A stretch of DNA of 64,000 bases from Marinobacter sp. SS21 (lineage in GTDB: Bacteria; Pseudomonadota; Gammaproteobacteria; Pseudomonadales; Oleiphilaceae). The translations under genes were made by a program, and so were the position numbers. Where the stretch lies: contig NZ_JAQNDA010000013.1 of assembly GCF_028369065.1 (NCBI RefSeq), positions 1-64,000 of the forward strand, in the 5' to 3' direction. Of this stretch, positions 9,642 to 18,833 are shown in pieces. The notes under the pieces are model-generated. The model was given only the letters and a program-made list of their open reading frames with translations. It did no database searches and was not told the DNA's origin. The first letter of the stretch is position 1; each line of letters begins with the position of its first letter.

Positions 9642-11606
9642 TCAGGCGAGGCCGGAAAGCTTCACCACTTTCTGCTGGATCAGGGTCGGAGCCGGTTTGC
9701 GGATTTGGCGATGCATGCTCTCCGCCAGTTCCAGCTGTTTGCGCAGCTCGGTGATAGAGGCGAGTAAGCGCGCCCGTTCGGCCTTGCTGTCGCGGTCGTG
9801 ACGGACCATGTCCCGCAGCCGCCGGATCTGGTGCTCCAATAGCTGCTTTTGCTCCATGGAGTACTGCATGATCGGCAGCAGCGCCTCGCTCGGCCAGCGC
9901 TCGACGTCCTTGCGAACCCGCTGGTGCAGGGTGCGGGCTTCGCTCACCAGGATATTGAAAAAGCGCCGGATCAGCAGGTTCTGCTCGGTGAGCAGGTTTT
10001 TCGGGTTGAGGCGGAAGCGGTTGGCCTTCTTGCGCAACTCGCGGATTGCAATAACATGGCGACCGGCGCGGAGCGGGATCGGCTCCAGATGGCGGGCGCG
10101 GGTGTCTTCGTTGTAACGCCGGTAAATGGCCGCCACCATTTTCTCCGCCAGCTGGCCTTCGGTCATCAGGTTGTTGAGATCGCTCTCCAGCAGCTCGAAG
10201 AAATGGTTCATGCCGCGGTTCAGGCCGGCGGTGGTCCAGCTCTTGGTCAGCAGCTTGCGAACCTTGTTGGCATGGCCTTCAAAGCGTTCTTCGCTCACCA
10301 ATTGATTGAGGGTGATGCCCTGGGACTGCATCAATCGGCGGCTGGAGCGCAGGGTGATCAGCTTCTTGTAGTAGAAGTCGTAGTCGTTCTGGGAGCGGTC
10401 GGCGAGCCGGCGCAGGGCGTCGCGGTCGATGTGGGTGTCCGAGCAGGCCTGGAATTCTTCTTCCAGAACCCCCAGACGGCTCTGGATGGCGGCCTGGCTG
10501 TTTTGCAGCATGCCCAGCAAGTCATTGATCAGGCTTTGGGTGATCAACTGCTCCTTGTGGACCAGGATGCGGTCGATGATCAGGTTTTCCAGGTTTGGCA
10601 GGTTGCTGCGCTGCAGCAGCGCTTCGTCCTTGCGGACCTTGGCCAGCAAGCCCTGCTTGGCCGAGACCGGAATCACATCGGCGCGGTGCATGCCCAGGTG
10701 GTCGGCGGTGTACTGCTGGACCCGTTCGATGGCGTCCTGAGTGTGATGCTCGCCCTGCAGGTCGTCCCACAGTACATCGATCTTATTCAGTACCGCAAAG
10801 CGTCCGGCGCGATGGTCGGCGTCTTCGGTGTTGATGTGCTCTTTCCACAGGGTCATGTCGCTGGCCGTCACCCCGGTGTCGGCGCTGAGCAGGAAAATGA
10901 CCGCATGGGCGTTGGGCAGCATGCTGATGGTGAGTTCAGGTTCGGAGCCCAGGGCGTTGAGTCCTGGGGTGTCGAGAATACGCAGGCCGCGTTCGAACAG
11001 CGGATGGCGGATGCTGATCTGGGCGTTGCGCCAGGCCGGAATCAGCACCTTGCCGGGAGCGCCCCGGTCCACTTCCAGCATGCTTTCCTCAAAGCCCAGC
11101 TGGCGCGCCTCGGCGGGTGTCACGCTCTTGACACGGGCGACCTCGGCCAGCACTTCCCGCATCACCTCGGGATCGTTGTCGTCCAGTTCGTGGTGAACCC
11201 AGTGTGCGGGCTGTTTGCGGAGCTGGTGTAACGAGAGGTCGCCGCTGCGGGTTTCCACCGGAAGCAGTCGCAGATAGTTACGATTCTCGGCGCGGTCAAA
11301 AAACAGCTCGGTCGGGCACATGGTGGTGCGTCCGGCCTGGGAAGGCAGCATGCGCTGGCCATAATTCGAGAAAAACAGGGCGTTGATCAGCTCGGTTTTG
11401 CCGCGAGAGTACTCGCCAACGAACGCGATGGTCAGCTCATCCTCGATCAGCAGTTCCAGGCCGTTACGAATCCGGGTACTGATGTCGTCGGAGAACAGGT
11501 CGTTGTCTTGCAGCCAGAGCCGGTAACGGCTGATCTGTCGGATCAGCTCTTTTTTCCAGGCGTGGTAGGCTTCCACCTGTTGGGAGAGGCTCCCGTAATT
11601 GTTCAT
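9642..11606 (-). CDS. Dynamin-like large GTPase
   Basis: A 654-aa bacterial dynamin-family protein. The GTPase motifs are G1 GEYSRGKT (residues 64-71), a switch I threonine pair (RTT), G3 DTPGLNALG and G4 NKID. A long, mostly helical C-terminal stalk follows, rich in charged residues. No convincing transmembrane segment is present, so membrane association, if any, would be peripheral. ATG at 11606 has GGAAGG 8 nt upstream; a TTG six codons earlier is less likely. It is inserted between metX and yggT, which are neighbours in Pseudomonas. Possible roles are membrane remodelling or stress protection; none is shown here. Confidence 0.85.
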   Translation of the reverse strand: MNNYGSLSQQVEAYHAWKKELIRQISRYRLWLQDNDLFSDDISTRIRNGLELLIEDELTIAFVGEYSRGKTELINALFFSNYGQRMLPSQAGRTTMCPTELFFDRAENRNYLRLLPVETRSGDLSLHQLRKQPAHWVHHELDDNDPEVMREVLAEVARVKSVTPAEARQLGFEESMLEVDRGAPGKVLIPAWRNAQISIRHPLFERGLRILDTPGLNALGSEPELTISMLPNAHAVIFLLSADTGVTASDMTLWKEHINTEDADHRAGRFAVLNKIDVLWDDLQGEHHTQDAIERVQQYTADHLGMHRADVIPVSAKQGLLAKVRKDEALLQRSNLPNLENLIIDRILVHKEQLITQSLINDLLGMLQNSQAAIQSRLGVLEEEFQACSDTHIDRDALRRLADRSQNDYDFYYKKLITLRSSRRLMQSQGITLNQLVSEERFEGHANKVRKLLTKSWTTAGLNRGMNHFFELLESDLNNLMTEGQLAEKMVAAIYRRYNEDTRARHLEPIPLRAGRHVIAIRELRKKANRFRLNPKNLLTEQNLLIRRFFNILVSEARTLHQRVRKDVERWPSEALLPIMQYSMEQKQLLEHQIRRLRDMVRHDRDSKAERARLLASITELRKQLELAESMHRQIRKPAPTLIQQKVVKLSGLA

Positions 11607-11833
11607 GATATTGACCTTCCCCAATCGTGCAGCGCGATAATCCGAATAATACGACTAAAAATAGCGCGATATCTTCCCGGCGGCTCGGGCTCGCCGCCGA
11701 GGGCAGGGCCAGTTCGTGGTCCGGGCAACCGCTGTTGCATTAAAAGTATATAACAATCAGTTGGTTGCCAGCTGAGTTTGGGCGTGTTATGTCCTGTGTT
11801 AGTTTGTTAACTATTGCAAACTTGCGAACCAGC
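11607..11833. other. Intergenic region upstream of the dynamin-like gene
   Basis: It contains a 7-bp GC-rich inverted repeat (11678-11699) with an 8-nt loop but no T-run, and an AT-rich stretch at 11733-11770 that could carry a minus-strand promoter. Nothing else was recognised. Confidence 0.4.
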
Positions 11834-12421
11834 CTACAGTCCCACGCCGATCGCGCTCAGGCCTGCCGCCTGGGCCAGACTCTGGATGACCTGGCCGACC
11901 ACGCTCAGAATCAGGAACACCACTATCGGCGACAGGTCCAGGCCACCTACCGGCGGCATCAGCTTGCGCACCGGTCGCATCACCGGCTCGGTGATCTGGG
12001 CCACCAACTGAATGGCGGGATGATGACTCTGCGGCGCGATCCAGCTCACCACCACCACCGCGATGACGGACCAGAAGTAGATCTTCACAATTAGTCCCAC
12101 CACGGTCAGTGCCGACCAGGTCAGCAGGGTCAGCGGATTGATGCTGGGCAGACCGCCGTTGAGGGTGAACAGGATCAGCAGGTAGGTGAGGCACTGTATC
12201 AGTACCGCCAGTACCAGCGAGGCGCCGTCAATGCCGCCCCAGCCAGGAATGAGCCGGCGCAGGGGGCGTAGCAATGGGTTGGTGGCTTTCACCACGAACT
12301 GGGAAATCGGGTTGTAAAAGTCGGCCCGCGCCAGCTGCAGCAGGAAGCGCAGCAGCACGATGGTGAGATAAAAGGTGGAGGCGATCTGCAGTACGGTAAT
12401 GAGGATGTGGGCCAGCATCAA
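11834..12421 (-). CDS. yggT: YggT family membrane protein
   Basis: A 195-aa integral inner-membrane protein made of two YGGT repeats. Each repeat has a paired hydrophobic helix and an NPxxxPLRRLIP-like amphipathic loop (residues about 48-60 and 145-157). The family is linked to osmotic and cell-envelope functions, with no fixed biochemical role. It lies downstream of proC on the same strand, as in many gammaproteobacteria. ATG codons at 12421 and 12418 are both possible. Confidence 0.92.
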   Translation of the reverse strand: MMLAHILITVLQIASTFYLTIVLLRFLLQLARADFYNPISQFVVKATNPLLRPLRRLIPGWGGIDGASLVLAVLIQCLTYLLILFTLNGGLPSINPLTLLTWSALTVVGLIVKIYFWSVIAVVVVSWIAPQSHHPAIQLVAQITEPVMRPVRKLMPPVGGLDLSPIVVFLILSVVGQVIQSLAQAAGLSAIGVGL

Positions 12422-12520
12422 GCTGTGTCTCCGTGTGCGAAAGTGGTCTCTGGATCAGTGGGGCCCGGTCGCCCACCTTGGATCCCGCCGCAGGTGATTG
12501 CGCCCTGGGGCGCTCAGTAT

Positions 12521-13366
12521 CTATGGTTTCTCGGCCAGTTCCCGGGCCATGGCTTCCGAGCGTTGATAGGCCGCCTGGAACGCCTGCTGGACCAGTTCGC
12601 GCAGGCCGCCGTTTTCAAAGGTGTTGATGGCCTGTTCGGTAGTGCCGCCGGGGGACATGACGTTCCGTTTGAGCTGGGCCGGGTCGTGCTCGCTGCGCGC
12701 CGCCATTTCGGCGGCGCCGGCCATGGTCTGGATAGCCAGCTGGCGGGCCGTCGCTGGCGTGATGCCGGCTTGGGTAGCGGCGCTCTCCAGGGCTTCCAGC
12801 ATCAGGAAAAAGTAGGCGGGCCCGCTGCCAGACAGCGCGGTAACCCCATGCAGCAGGGACTCCTGGTCGACCCAGAGGGCGCTGCCGATGCTGCCGAAGA
12901 TAGCCTCCACCAGCGCTTTTTGCTTGTCCGTCACCTGTTCATTGGCGAACAGCCCCGCCGCGCCTTTGCCCACCAGCGAGGGTGTATTGGGCATGACCCG
13001 AACCAGTGGCAGGCCTCCACCCAGCCACTGATCGAGAGTGTCTGCCGCTAACCCGGCGGCAATTGACACCATCAGTGGTCGGGTGTTCTGGGCGACCGGG
13101 GCGATGTCCCGGCACACGTCCAGCATGACCTGGGGTTTGACCGCCAGTATCACCAGGTCGCCCTGCTGCGCGCAGAAGCGGTTGTCTGTGGTCACGCTGA
13201 CGCCGAAGCGCTTGCGAATCGATTGCAGATGCGGGTCATCCGGCGCGCTCACCCAGATGTTGCCGGCGTCGAAGCCGTTGGCGAGCATGCCGCCAATGAT
13301 GGCGCTGGCCATGTTGCCTGCGCCGATAAACGAGATGGTTGGTGATGTGCTCAAAGTTCGCTCCAC
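12521..13366 (-). CDS. proC: Pyrroline-5-carboxylate reductase
   Basis: A 281-aa NAD(P)H-dependent enzyme for the last step of proline synthesis. The N-terminal Rossmann motif is FIGAGNMASAIIGG. The C-terminal dimerisation and active-site segment includes GVTALSGSGPAYFFLMLEAL and SPGGTTEQAI. Order yggS-proC-yggT is conserved. Confidence 0.96.
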   Translation of the reverse strand: MERTLSTSPTISFIGAGNMASAIIGGMLANGFDAGNIWVSAPDDPHLQSIRKRFGVSVTTDNRFCAQQGDLVILAVKPQVMLDVCRDIAPVAQNTRPLMVSIAAGLAADTLDQWLGGGLPLVRVMPNTPSLVGKGAAGLFANEQVTDKQKALVEAIFGSIGSALWVDQESLLHGVTALSGSGPAYFFLMLEALESAATQAGITPATARQLAIQTMAGAAEMAARSEHDPAQLKRNVMSPGGTTEQAINTFENGGLRELVQQAFQAAYQRSEAMARELAEKP

Positions 13367-13422
13367 ATAACTCGCCGGGTAATTTGAGCCCGATCATAGC
13401 AGGATATTGTGTTGTTATCTCA

Positions 13423-14124
13423 TCACTTGGGGCGGCGTGGGCCAAACAGCGCAGTGCCAACCCGGACGCAGGTAGCGCCTTCCTGGATGGCCAGTTCCAG
13501 GTCCGCCGACATTCCCATGGAGAGGGTGTCGAGCCCCGCCATGGACGGTAGCGCCTGGCGGATGTCGTCAAGCAGCTGCCGCAGCCGCCGGAAGCTGTGC
13601 CGGAGCTCGTCCTCAGTTTGATCCGGATCCGGTATGGCCATGAGTCCCCGCAGTCTGAGTCGGGGCAGTTCGGCCACCTGCCGGGCCAGGATCACGGCCT
13701 GATCCGCGCTGCAGCCGGCTTTGGTCGGTTCCTTGTCGATGTTGACCTGAAGACAGATGTTGAGGGGCGGGTGTTGCGGGCTGCGCTGGTCGCTGAGGCG
13801 TCGGGCAATCTTTTCCCGGTCCACGGTGTGAACCCAGTGAAAGTGGTCGGCAATCTGCCGGGTCTTGTTGGACTGGATCGGGCCGATGAAGTGCCACTCG
13901 AGATCGCTCAGGTCAGACAGCGCCTCAATCTTGGTCAGGGCCTCGTTGAGGTAGTTTTCGCCGAAGGCCCGTTGTCCAACCGCGCTGGCTTGGCGGACGT
14001 CGTCGGCGGGGCGGGTCTTGCTGACCGCAAGCAGTGTGACGCAGTTCTCCGGCCGGCCGGCCGCCTCTGTTGCTTTTTGTATGCGCCGGGTTACGCTCTC
14101 GATGTTGTCTGCTATGCTGCTCAT
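13423..14124 (-). CDS. yggS: PLP homeostasis protein (YggS/PROSC family)
   Basis: A 233-aa pyridoxal-phosphate-binding protein that buffers PLP and affects amino-acid metabolism. The PLP lysine lies in LLAVSKTRP near residue 35, and the conserved GENYLNEA, WHFIGPIQSNK and LSMGMSADLE motifs are all present. ATG at 14124 is preferred over the 21-codon longer frame because the family start (MSSIADNIE) lies there; its Shine-Dalgarno is weak. It is divergent from pilT. Confidence 0.95.
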   Translation of the reverse strand: MSSIADNIESVTRRIQKATEAAGRPENCVTLLAVSKTRPADDVRQASAVGQRAFGENYLNEALTKIEALSDLSDLEWHFIGPIQSNKTRQIADHFHWVHTVDREKIARRLSDQRSPQHPPLNICLQVNIDKEPTKAGCSADQAVILARQVAELPRLRLRGLMAIPDPDQTEDELRHSFRRLRQLLDDIRQALPSMAGLDTLSMGMSADLELAIQEGATCVRVGTALFGPRRPK

Positions 14125-14325
14125 AGTGTCTGTCTGGCATGGTCGATTTTTGCAGATAAGTCGATACGTTACCCGCAGCTGTTGCAATTGCCAAGCCGGT
14201 CAGTGCCGGTGGTTTGGCGCGCTGGGACTTGTGTGCCGGACGCCGGTAGGCCAGCGCTGTTCGGCGTTTGCTTTCTCCGGCTGCCCCGATGTCAGGATAA
14301 AAGAATAACCCTCCCGAGGACTCCT

Positions 14326-15360
14326 ATGGATATAACTGAACTGCTTGCCTTCTCGGCAAAACAGGGCGCGTCTGACTTGCACCTGTCCGCCGGTCTTCCT
14401 CCGATGATTCGTGTAGACGGTGACGTGCGGCGCATCAATCTGCCGCCGATGGAGCATAAGGAGGTCCATGGCCTGATTTATGACATCATGAATGACAAGC
14501 AGCGCAAGGATTTCGAGGAGTTCCTGGAAACCGACTTCTCCTTCGAAGTGCCCGGCGTAGCCCGTTTCCGGGTTAACGCCTTCAACCAGAACCGCGGTGC
14601 CGGCGCCGTCTTCCGGACCATCCCGTCCAAGGTATTGACCATGGAAGACCTGGGCATGGGCCAGGTGTTCAAGGACGTGGCGTCGGTGCCCCGGGGGCTG
14701 GTACTGGTGACCGGGCCCACCGGTTCCGGTAAGTCCACCACCCTGGCGGCAATGCTCGACTACATCAACGAGAGTCGCTACGAGCACATCCTCACCATTG
14801 AGGACCCCATCGAATTCGTGCATGACTCCAAGAAGTGTCTGGTCAACCAGCGCGAAGTGCACCGGGACACCCTGGGCTTTAACGAGGCGCTGCGCTCGGC
14901 GCTGCGGGAAGATCCCGACATCATCCTGGTGGGTGAGCTGCGGGACCTGGAAACCATCCGGCTGGCGCTGACCGCGGCGGAAACCGGGCACCTGGTGTTC
15001 GGCACCCTGCACACCACCTCCGCAGCCAAGACCATCGACCGGGTGGTGGATGTGTTCCCGGCGGAAGAAAAGTCCATGGTGCGCTCCATGCTGTCGGAAT
15101 CGTTGCAGGCGGTGGTCTCCCAGACCCTGATGAAGAAAATGGGGGGAGGCCGGATTGCCGCCCACGAGATTATGATTGGCACGCCTGCCATCCGTAACCT
15201 GATTCGCGAAGACAAGGTGGCCCAGATGTACTCGGCCATCCAGACCGGCGGATCGCTGGGCATGCAGACCCTGGATCAGTGCCTGGAGCGGTTGTTGAAG
15301 AAAGGGCTGATTTCCCGCGAAGCCGCGCGGGCCAAGGCCAAGATGCCGGATAATTTTTAG
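14326..15360 (+). CDS. pilT: Type IV pilus retraction ATPase PilT
   Basis: A 344-aa hexameric secretion-type ATPase that depolymerises type IV pili for twitching. Features are an N-terminal PAS-like domain, Walker A GPTGSGKST, Asp box EDPIEFVH, Walker B ILVGELRDLETI, His box GTLHTTSAAKTIDR and the C-terminal AIRNLIRE motif. The length equals that of Pseudomonas PilT. ATG at 14326 follows a CGAGGA Shine-Dalgarno; the open frame upstream to 13597 overlaps yggS and is not coding. Confidence 0.98.
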   Translation: MDITELLAFSAKQGASDLHLSAGLPPMIRVDGDVRRINLPPMEHKEVHGLIYDIMNDKQRKDFEEFLETDFSFEVPGVARFRVNAFNQNRGAGAVFRTIPSKVLTMEDLGMGQVFKDVASVPRGLVLVTGPTGSGKSTTLAAMLDYINESRYEHILTIEDPIEFVHDSKKCLVNQREVHRDTLGFNEALRSALREDPDIILVGELRDLETIRLALTAAETGHLVFGTLHTTSAAKTIDRVVDVFPAEEKSMVRSMLSESLQAVVSQTLMKKMGGGRIAAHEIMIGTPAIRNLIREDKVAQMYSAIQTGGSLGMQTLDQCLERLLKKGLISREAARAKAKMPDNF

Positions 15361-15470
15361 CGGGCAGGTGCCAGGCGTGCGGGGTTGACCGTTAGCGGCG
15401 GCCCGTCACCCTGGGTCATAATGGGCATAGTGAGACAGCCTTGGTGGCGATAGCCTCGGTGAACACACGC

Positions 15471-15530
15471 TCAGCACGAACAGGCCCAGTGCTAACAGGC
15501 TCAGTACTCACAGGCTCAGTACTAACAGGT
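15471..15530 (+). repeat. Four 15-bp tandem repeats before pilU
   Basis: Exactly four contiguous 15-bp units (15471, 15486, 15501 and 15516) follow the pattern YCAGTRCTMACAGGC. Units 3 and 4 differ at two positions. The array ends 7 bp before the pilU ATG, and its last unit supplies the only Shine-Dalgarno-like bases (CAGGT). The remaining pilT-pilU spacer (15361-15470) shows nothing notable. Confidence 0.85.
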
Positions 15531-15537
15531 AACGATC

Positions 15538-16659
15538 ATGGAATTTGAAAAGCTGCTCAGGCTGATGGTTGAGAAAGGGGGCTCGGACCTCTTCATCACC
15601 GCCGGTGTCCCCCCCAGCATGAAGGTCAATGGCAAGGTGCTTCCGGTCACCAAGAGCGCTCTGACGCCGGAGCAGACTCGCGAACTCGTTTACGGCTCGA
15701 TGAACGACAAGCAGCAGACCGAGTTCGAGGCGTCCCACGAATGCAACTTCGCCATCAGCGCCCGTGGCATCGGGCGATTCCGGGTCAGCGCTTTCTTTCA
15801 GCGCAATCTCTGCGGCATGGTACTGCGGCGTATCGAAACCAAGATTCCCCAGATCGATGAGCTGAGTCTGCCGGAAGTGGTCAAGGATCTGGCCATGACC
15901 AAGCGCGGTCTGATCATTTTTGTCGGCGCCACCGGTACCGGTAAGTCCACTTCGCTGGCGGCCATGCTAGGGCATCGTAACCGGAACAGCCGTGGTCACA
16001 TCATCTCCATTGAGGACCCGATTGAATTTGTGCACCAGCACCAAGGCTGCATCGTGACCCAGCGGGAAGTGGGCATCGACACCGAGAGCTTTGAGGTCGC
16101 GCTGAAAAACACCCTGCGCCAGGCCCCCGACGTGATTCTGATCGGTGAGGTGCGGACCAAGCAGACCATGGAGTATGCGGTCCAGTTCGCCGAAACCGGC
16201 CACCTGTGTCTGGCCACGCTGCACGCCAACAACGCCAACCAGGCGCTCGACCGGATCATCCAGTTCTTCAACCCGGACCAGCATCGCCAGGTCTGGATGG
16301 ACCTTTCCCTCAACCTCCGGGCCATTGTCGCCCAGCAACTGATTCCCACACCTGATGGTAAAGGCCGACGCGCCGCCATCGAGGTATTGATCAATTCACC
16401 GCTGGCGTCGGACCTGATCCGCAAGGGCGAGGTGCACAAGCTCAAGGAGTTGATGGCGAAGTCGACCGAGTCGGGCATGCAGACCTTCGACCAGGCCCTG
16501 TACCGTCTCTATTCCGACGGCCTGATCACCTACGAGGATGCGTTGGCCTACGCCGATTCCGCCAACGATCTGCGCCTGATGATCAAGCTCGGCAGTGACG
16601 CCCACAGCCCGGAGCAGCTGTCGTCCACCGTTGATAACCTGTCGATTCAGGACGATTGA
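15538..16659 (+). CDS. pilU: Type IV pilus ATPase PilU
   Basis: A 373-aa PilT paralogue that works with PilT to give high-force pilus retraction. Walker A is GATGTGKSTS, Asp box EDPIEFVH, Walker B ILIGEVRTKQT, His box ATLHANNANQALDR. The C-terminal tail beyond the ATPase core is longer than in PilT, as usual for PilU. It lies 177 bp after pilT; the 15-bp tandem repeats abut its start codon and may influence its translation. Confidence 0.96.
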   Translation: MEFEKLLRLMVEKGGSDLFITAGVPPSMKVNGKVLPVTKSALTPEQTRELVYGSMNDKQQTEFEASHECNFAISARGIGRFRVSAFFQRNLCGMVLRRIETKIPQIDELSLPEVVKDLAMTKRGLIIFVGATGTGKSTSLAAMLGHRNRNSRGHIISIEDPIEFVHQHQGCIVTQREVGIDTESFEVALKNTLRQAPDVILIGEVRTKQTMEYAVQFAETGHLCLATLHANNANQALDRIIQFFNPDQHRQVWMDLSLNLRAIVAQQLIPTPDGKGRRAAIEVLINSPLASDLIRKGEVHKLKELMAKSTESGMQTFDQALYRLYSDGLITYEDALAYADSANDLRLMIKLGSDAHSPEQLSSTVDNLSIQDD

Positions 16660-16724
16660 CTGGCCGCGGGCGTTTTAGACTTTGGTCGTAGTTGGTTAGC
16701 TTTCCAAATGGGTAGCCTTGGCAT

Positions 16725-16754
16725 TTGAGGCCAATGGCCTGACCTGCGTATACT
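16725..16754 (+). promoter_or_regulatory. Sigma-70 promoter of the FadL-type gene with palindromic spacer
   Basis: The -35 element TTGAGG (16725-16730) and -10 element TATACT (16749-16754) are separated by 18 bp. The spacer starts within the palindrome AGGCC-AAT-GGCCT (16728-16740), a plausible repressor operator. The predicted start of transcription is about 16761, giving a 20-nt leader. Confidence 0.55.
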
Positions 16755-16781
16755 CCGCCGCTCGCACGAATCGGGGGAATT

Positions 16782-18179
16782 ATGCGCAGAGTCACAGGTC
16801 TCATCAGCGTTGCCGTTCTGGCCTCGGTGTCGGCATCGGTACTGGCGGGCGGTTTCGCACTCAACGAGCAGAGCGCCAGCGCCATGGGCGTGGCCAATGC
16901 CGGCACGGCGGCGAATCCTGAAAACGCCACCACCGTCTTCTTCAACCCGGCCGGCATGAGCCAGCTGTCGGGAACCAACCTGTCCTTCGGTGCCGCGGTG
17001 CTGGATATCAAGGCCGAGCTGAATCGTGACTCCGCCAGTGCCCGCACGGCCGCCGGCCTGCCGGTCGATGGCGGCAGTGGCGGCGATTTCGCACCCTTCG
17101 CCGTATTGCCCAACCTCTATCTGACCCGGGAGCTCAGCGACAGTGTTGATGTCGGTTTCGGCATCCACGCCCCCTACGGTTTGAAGGCGAATTACGACAA
17201 CGACTTTGTGGGCCGTTATTTCGCTGACCGGACCGAACTGACCACCATTGCCTTCAGTCCGTCCATCGCGCTGAACGATGGCAACGGCTTCTCCCTCGGC
17301 CTGGGGGTCAACCTGCTGTACGCCGAAGGCCGACTCTCCAAGTTTCAGGACTACAGTGCCAATTATGCCCAGGCCCAGGCCCTGGGTTATGGCGGCCCGG
17401 CGTTTGAAGACGGTTATTTCGATGTGGAGGGGGATGACATCGCCGTGACCTTCACGGTCGGGCTGCTGTGGGAAATCAGCGACCGCACCCAGGTTGGCCT
17501 CTCGGCCCAGTCCGGGACTGAGCTGGAGCTGGGGGGCCATGCGACATTGAGCAACGTGCCGCAGGCCGTCCTGACCCCCGGTGGCTTGAGCTTTGCGTTC
17601 GCCGACCTGAACGAGAAGGCGGTTGTACCGCTGGAAATCCCGGAAAGCATCACCGTGGGGCTGCGTCATCGTCTGACCGAGGACGTCACCGTGCTGGCGG
17701 GGGCAACCTGGGCCAAATGGAGCCGGTTTGTGGCCCTGGACATCGTCAGTCGCGAAGACGCAGGGGCCATCTCCGCGTTGGGTGGGCCCAAGTTTGGTGA
17801 CCCGTCCCTGGTGGGCCACGTCTCCGAAAACTGGCGCGATACCTGGCAGGCCAATGTGGGTGTGGACTGGCAGGCGACGCCGTCCTGGGCGCTGAAGGCC
17901 GGCTACGCCTACGATCAGTCGCCGGTCAACGAGCATTTCCGTACGGCCCGCATTCCTTCCGACGATCGCCAGTGGCTTACCCTGGGCGCCCGCTACGGGG
18001 ACCGTGACAGCGGCTGGACGGTCGACGTCGCCGCCGGCGTGTTGTTGTTTGACGATGTGGACGTGGACGAGCGTGAATACACCGTCGACGATGAGCCGGT
18101 CGCCGGCGCCGCCAACTTTACCGGCACCTACGAGCTGGATGCCTGGGGCGCTTCGGTGCAATTGAGCCGGGCGTTCTGA
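16782..18179 (+). CDS. FadL/TodX-family outer-membrane transporter
   Basis: A 465-aa OmpP1/FadL-family beta-barrel for uptake of long-chain fatty acids or other hydrophobic substrates. The signal peptide ends at about SVLAG, and the mature N terminus GGFALNEQSASAMGVANAGTA is the characteristic hatch region, followed by NPAGMS. The C terminus ends in Phe (LSRAF), as expected for BAM-assembled barrels. ATG at 16782 has GGGGGAA upstream. The substrate cannot be read from sequence; a hydrocarbon or fatty-acid role fits the organism. Confidence 0.9.
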   Translation: MRRVTGLISVAVLASVSASVLAGGFALNEQSASAMGVANAGTAANPENATTVFFNPAGMSQLSGTNLSFGAAVLDIKAELNRDSASARTAAGLPVDGGSGGDFAPFAVLPNLYLTRELSDSVDVGFGIHAPYGLKANYDNDFVGRYFADRTELTTIAFSPSIALNDGNGFSLGLGVNLLYAEGRLSKFQDYSANYAQAQALGYGGPAFEDGYFDVEGDDIAVTFTVGLLWEISDRTQVGLSAQSGTELELGGHATLSNVPQAVLTPGGLSFAFADLNEKAVVPLEIPESITVGLRHRLTEDVTVLAGATWAKWSRFVALDIVSREDAGAISALGGPKFGDPSLVGHVSENWRDTWQANVGVDWQATPSWALKAGYAYDQSPVNEHFRTARIPSDDRQWLTLGARYGDRDSGWTVDVAAGVLLFDDVDVDEREYTVDDEPVAGAANFTGTYELDAWGASVQLSRAF

Positions 18180-18249
18180 GGCGCGGTTGCCGGGGCCTGA
18201 TGAGTGGCAAGGGGTGGTTCGCGAGTCAGCCTACTTATCAGCCTGGCTT

Positions 18250-18633
18250 TCAGTCTCCCAGTGCGTCCACGACCTGGCCCCGGTAGATCATCTGGCGTCG
18301 TGGCGTGGCGGCGTCCCCATGGTGCTGGTTCGGGCTGGCGCCCGGTTGCCCGGGTTCCGCCACCGCCTGACCGCGATACATCCTTCGGGCGGGTTCGTCG
18401 ATTTCCGTCTCGGCGTGATAACCGGGAATCTCGGCTTTCAGCCGGCTCCATATCTGTTGCAGCTGGTCTGAGCGGCTCCGGTCGGCGTAGCTGGCCAGTT
18501 GCTCGGTCAGGCGTTCATCCGTCAGGTGCAGTTTGATGCCGAATTCCGAGTGGATCAGTCGGCGGCATTGATGGACCAGTTTCAGCCGGCTCGGGTCCAG
18601 CAGCCAGCTTCGTTGTGCGGGCATTGAAGGCAT
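18250..18633 (-). CDS. Hypothetical protein with two YRGQ motifs
   Basis: A 127-aa soluble protein without signal peptide or membrane segment. The N-terminal 75 residues look helical. The C-terminal part carries two copies of a short motif, RRMYRGQAV (about 83-91) and RQMIYRGQVV (about 113-122), separated by a polar Gly/Pro/His linker. The repeat recalls the YRG motif of DUF4278, but this is a weak resemblance. ATG at 18633 or 18624; the Shine-Dalgarno is poor. It is convergent with the FadL gene. Function unknown. Confidence 0.65.
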   Translation of the reverse strand: MPSMPAQRSWLLDPSRLKLVHQCRRLIHSEFGIKLHLTDERLTEQLASYADRSRSDQLQQIWSRLKAEIPGYHAETEIDEPARRMYRGQAVAEPGQPGASPNQHHGDAATPRRQMIYRGQVVDALGD

Positions 18634-18833
18634 AGTTCGGGCTCTTTCGAGTTTTCTTGGCGAATGGTGACCCTCGTGCTGTCTGCTAATGGGGCCGGAC
18701 AGCGCTCATTGGACGAATGAGGGGCTCGTTACTGACTGAATTTCCTGCGAAATTCGTGCCGTAAAGGGCAGCGGCGCGGAACGGCGGGGGTGGTGGCGAG
18801 TTGTTGGCGGTATATTTGTGAAAAAATGTCAAA

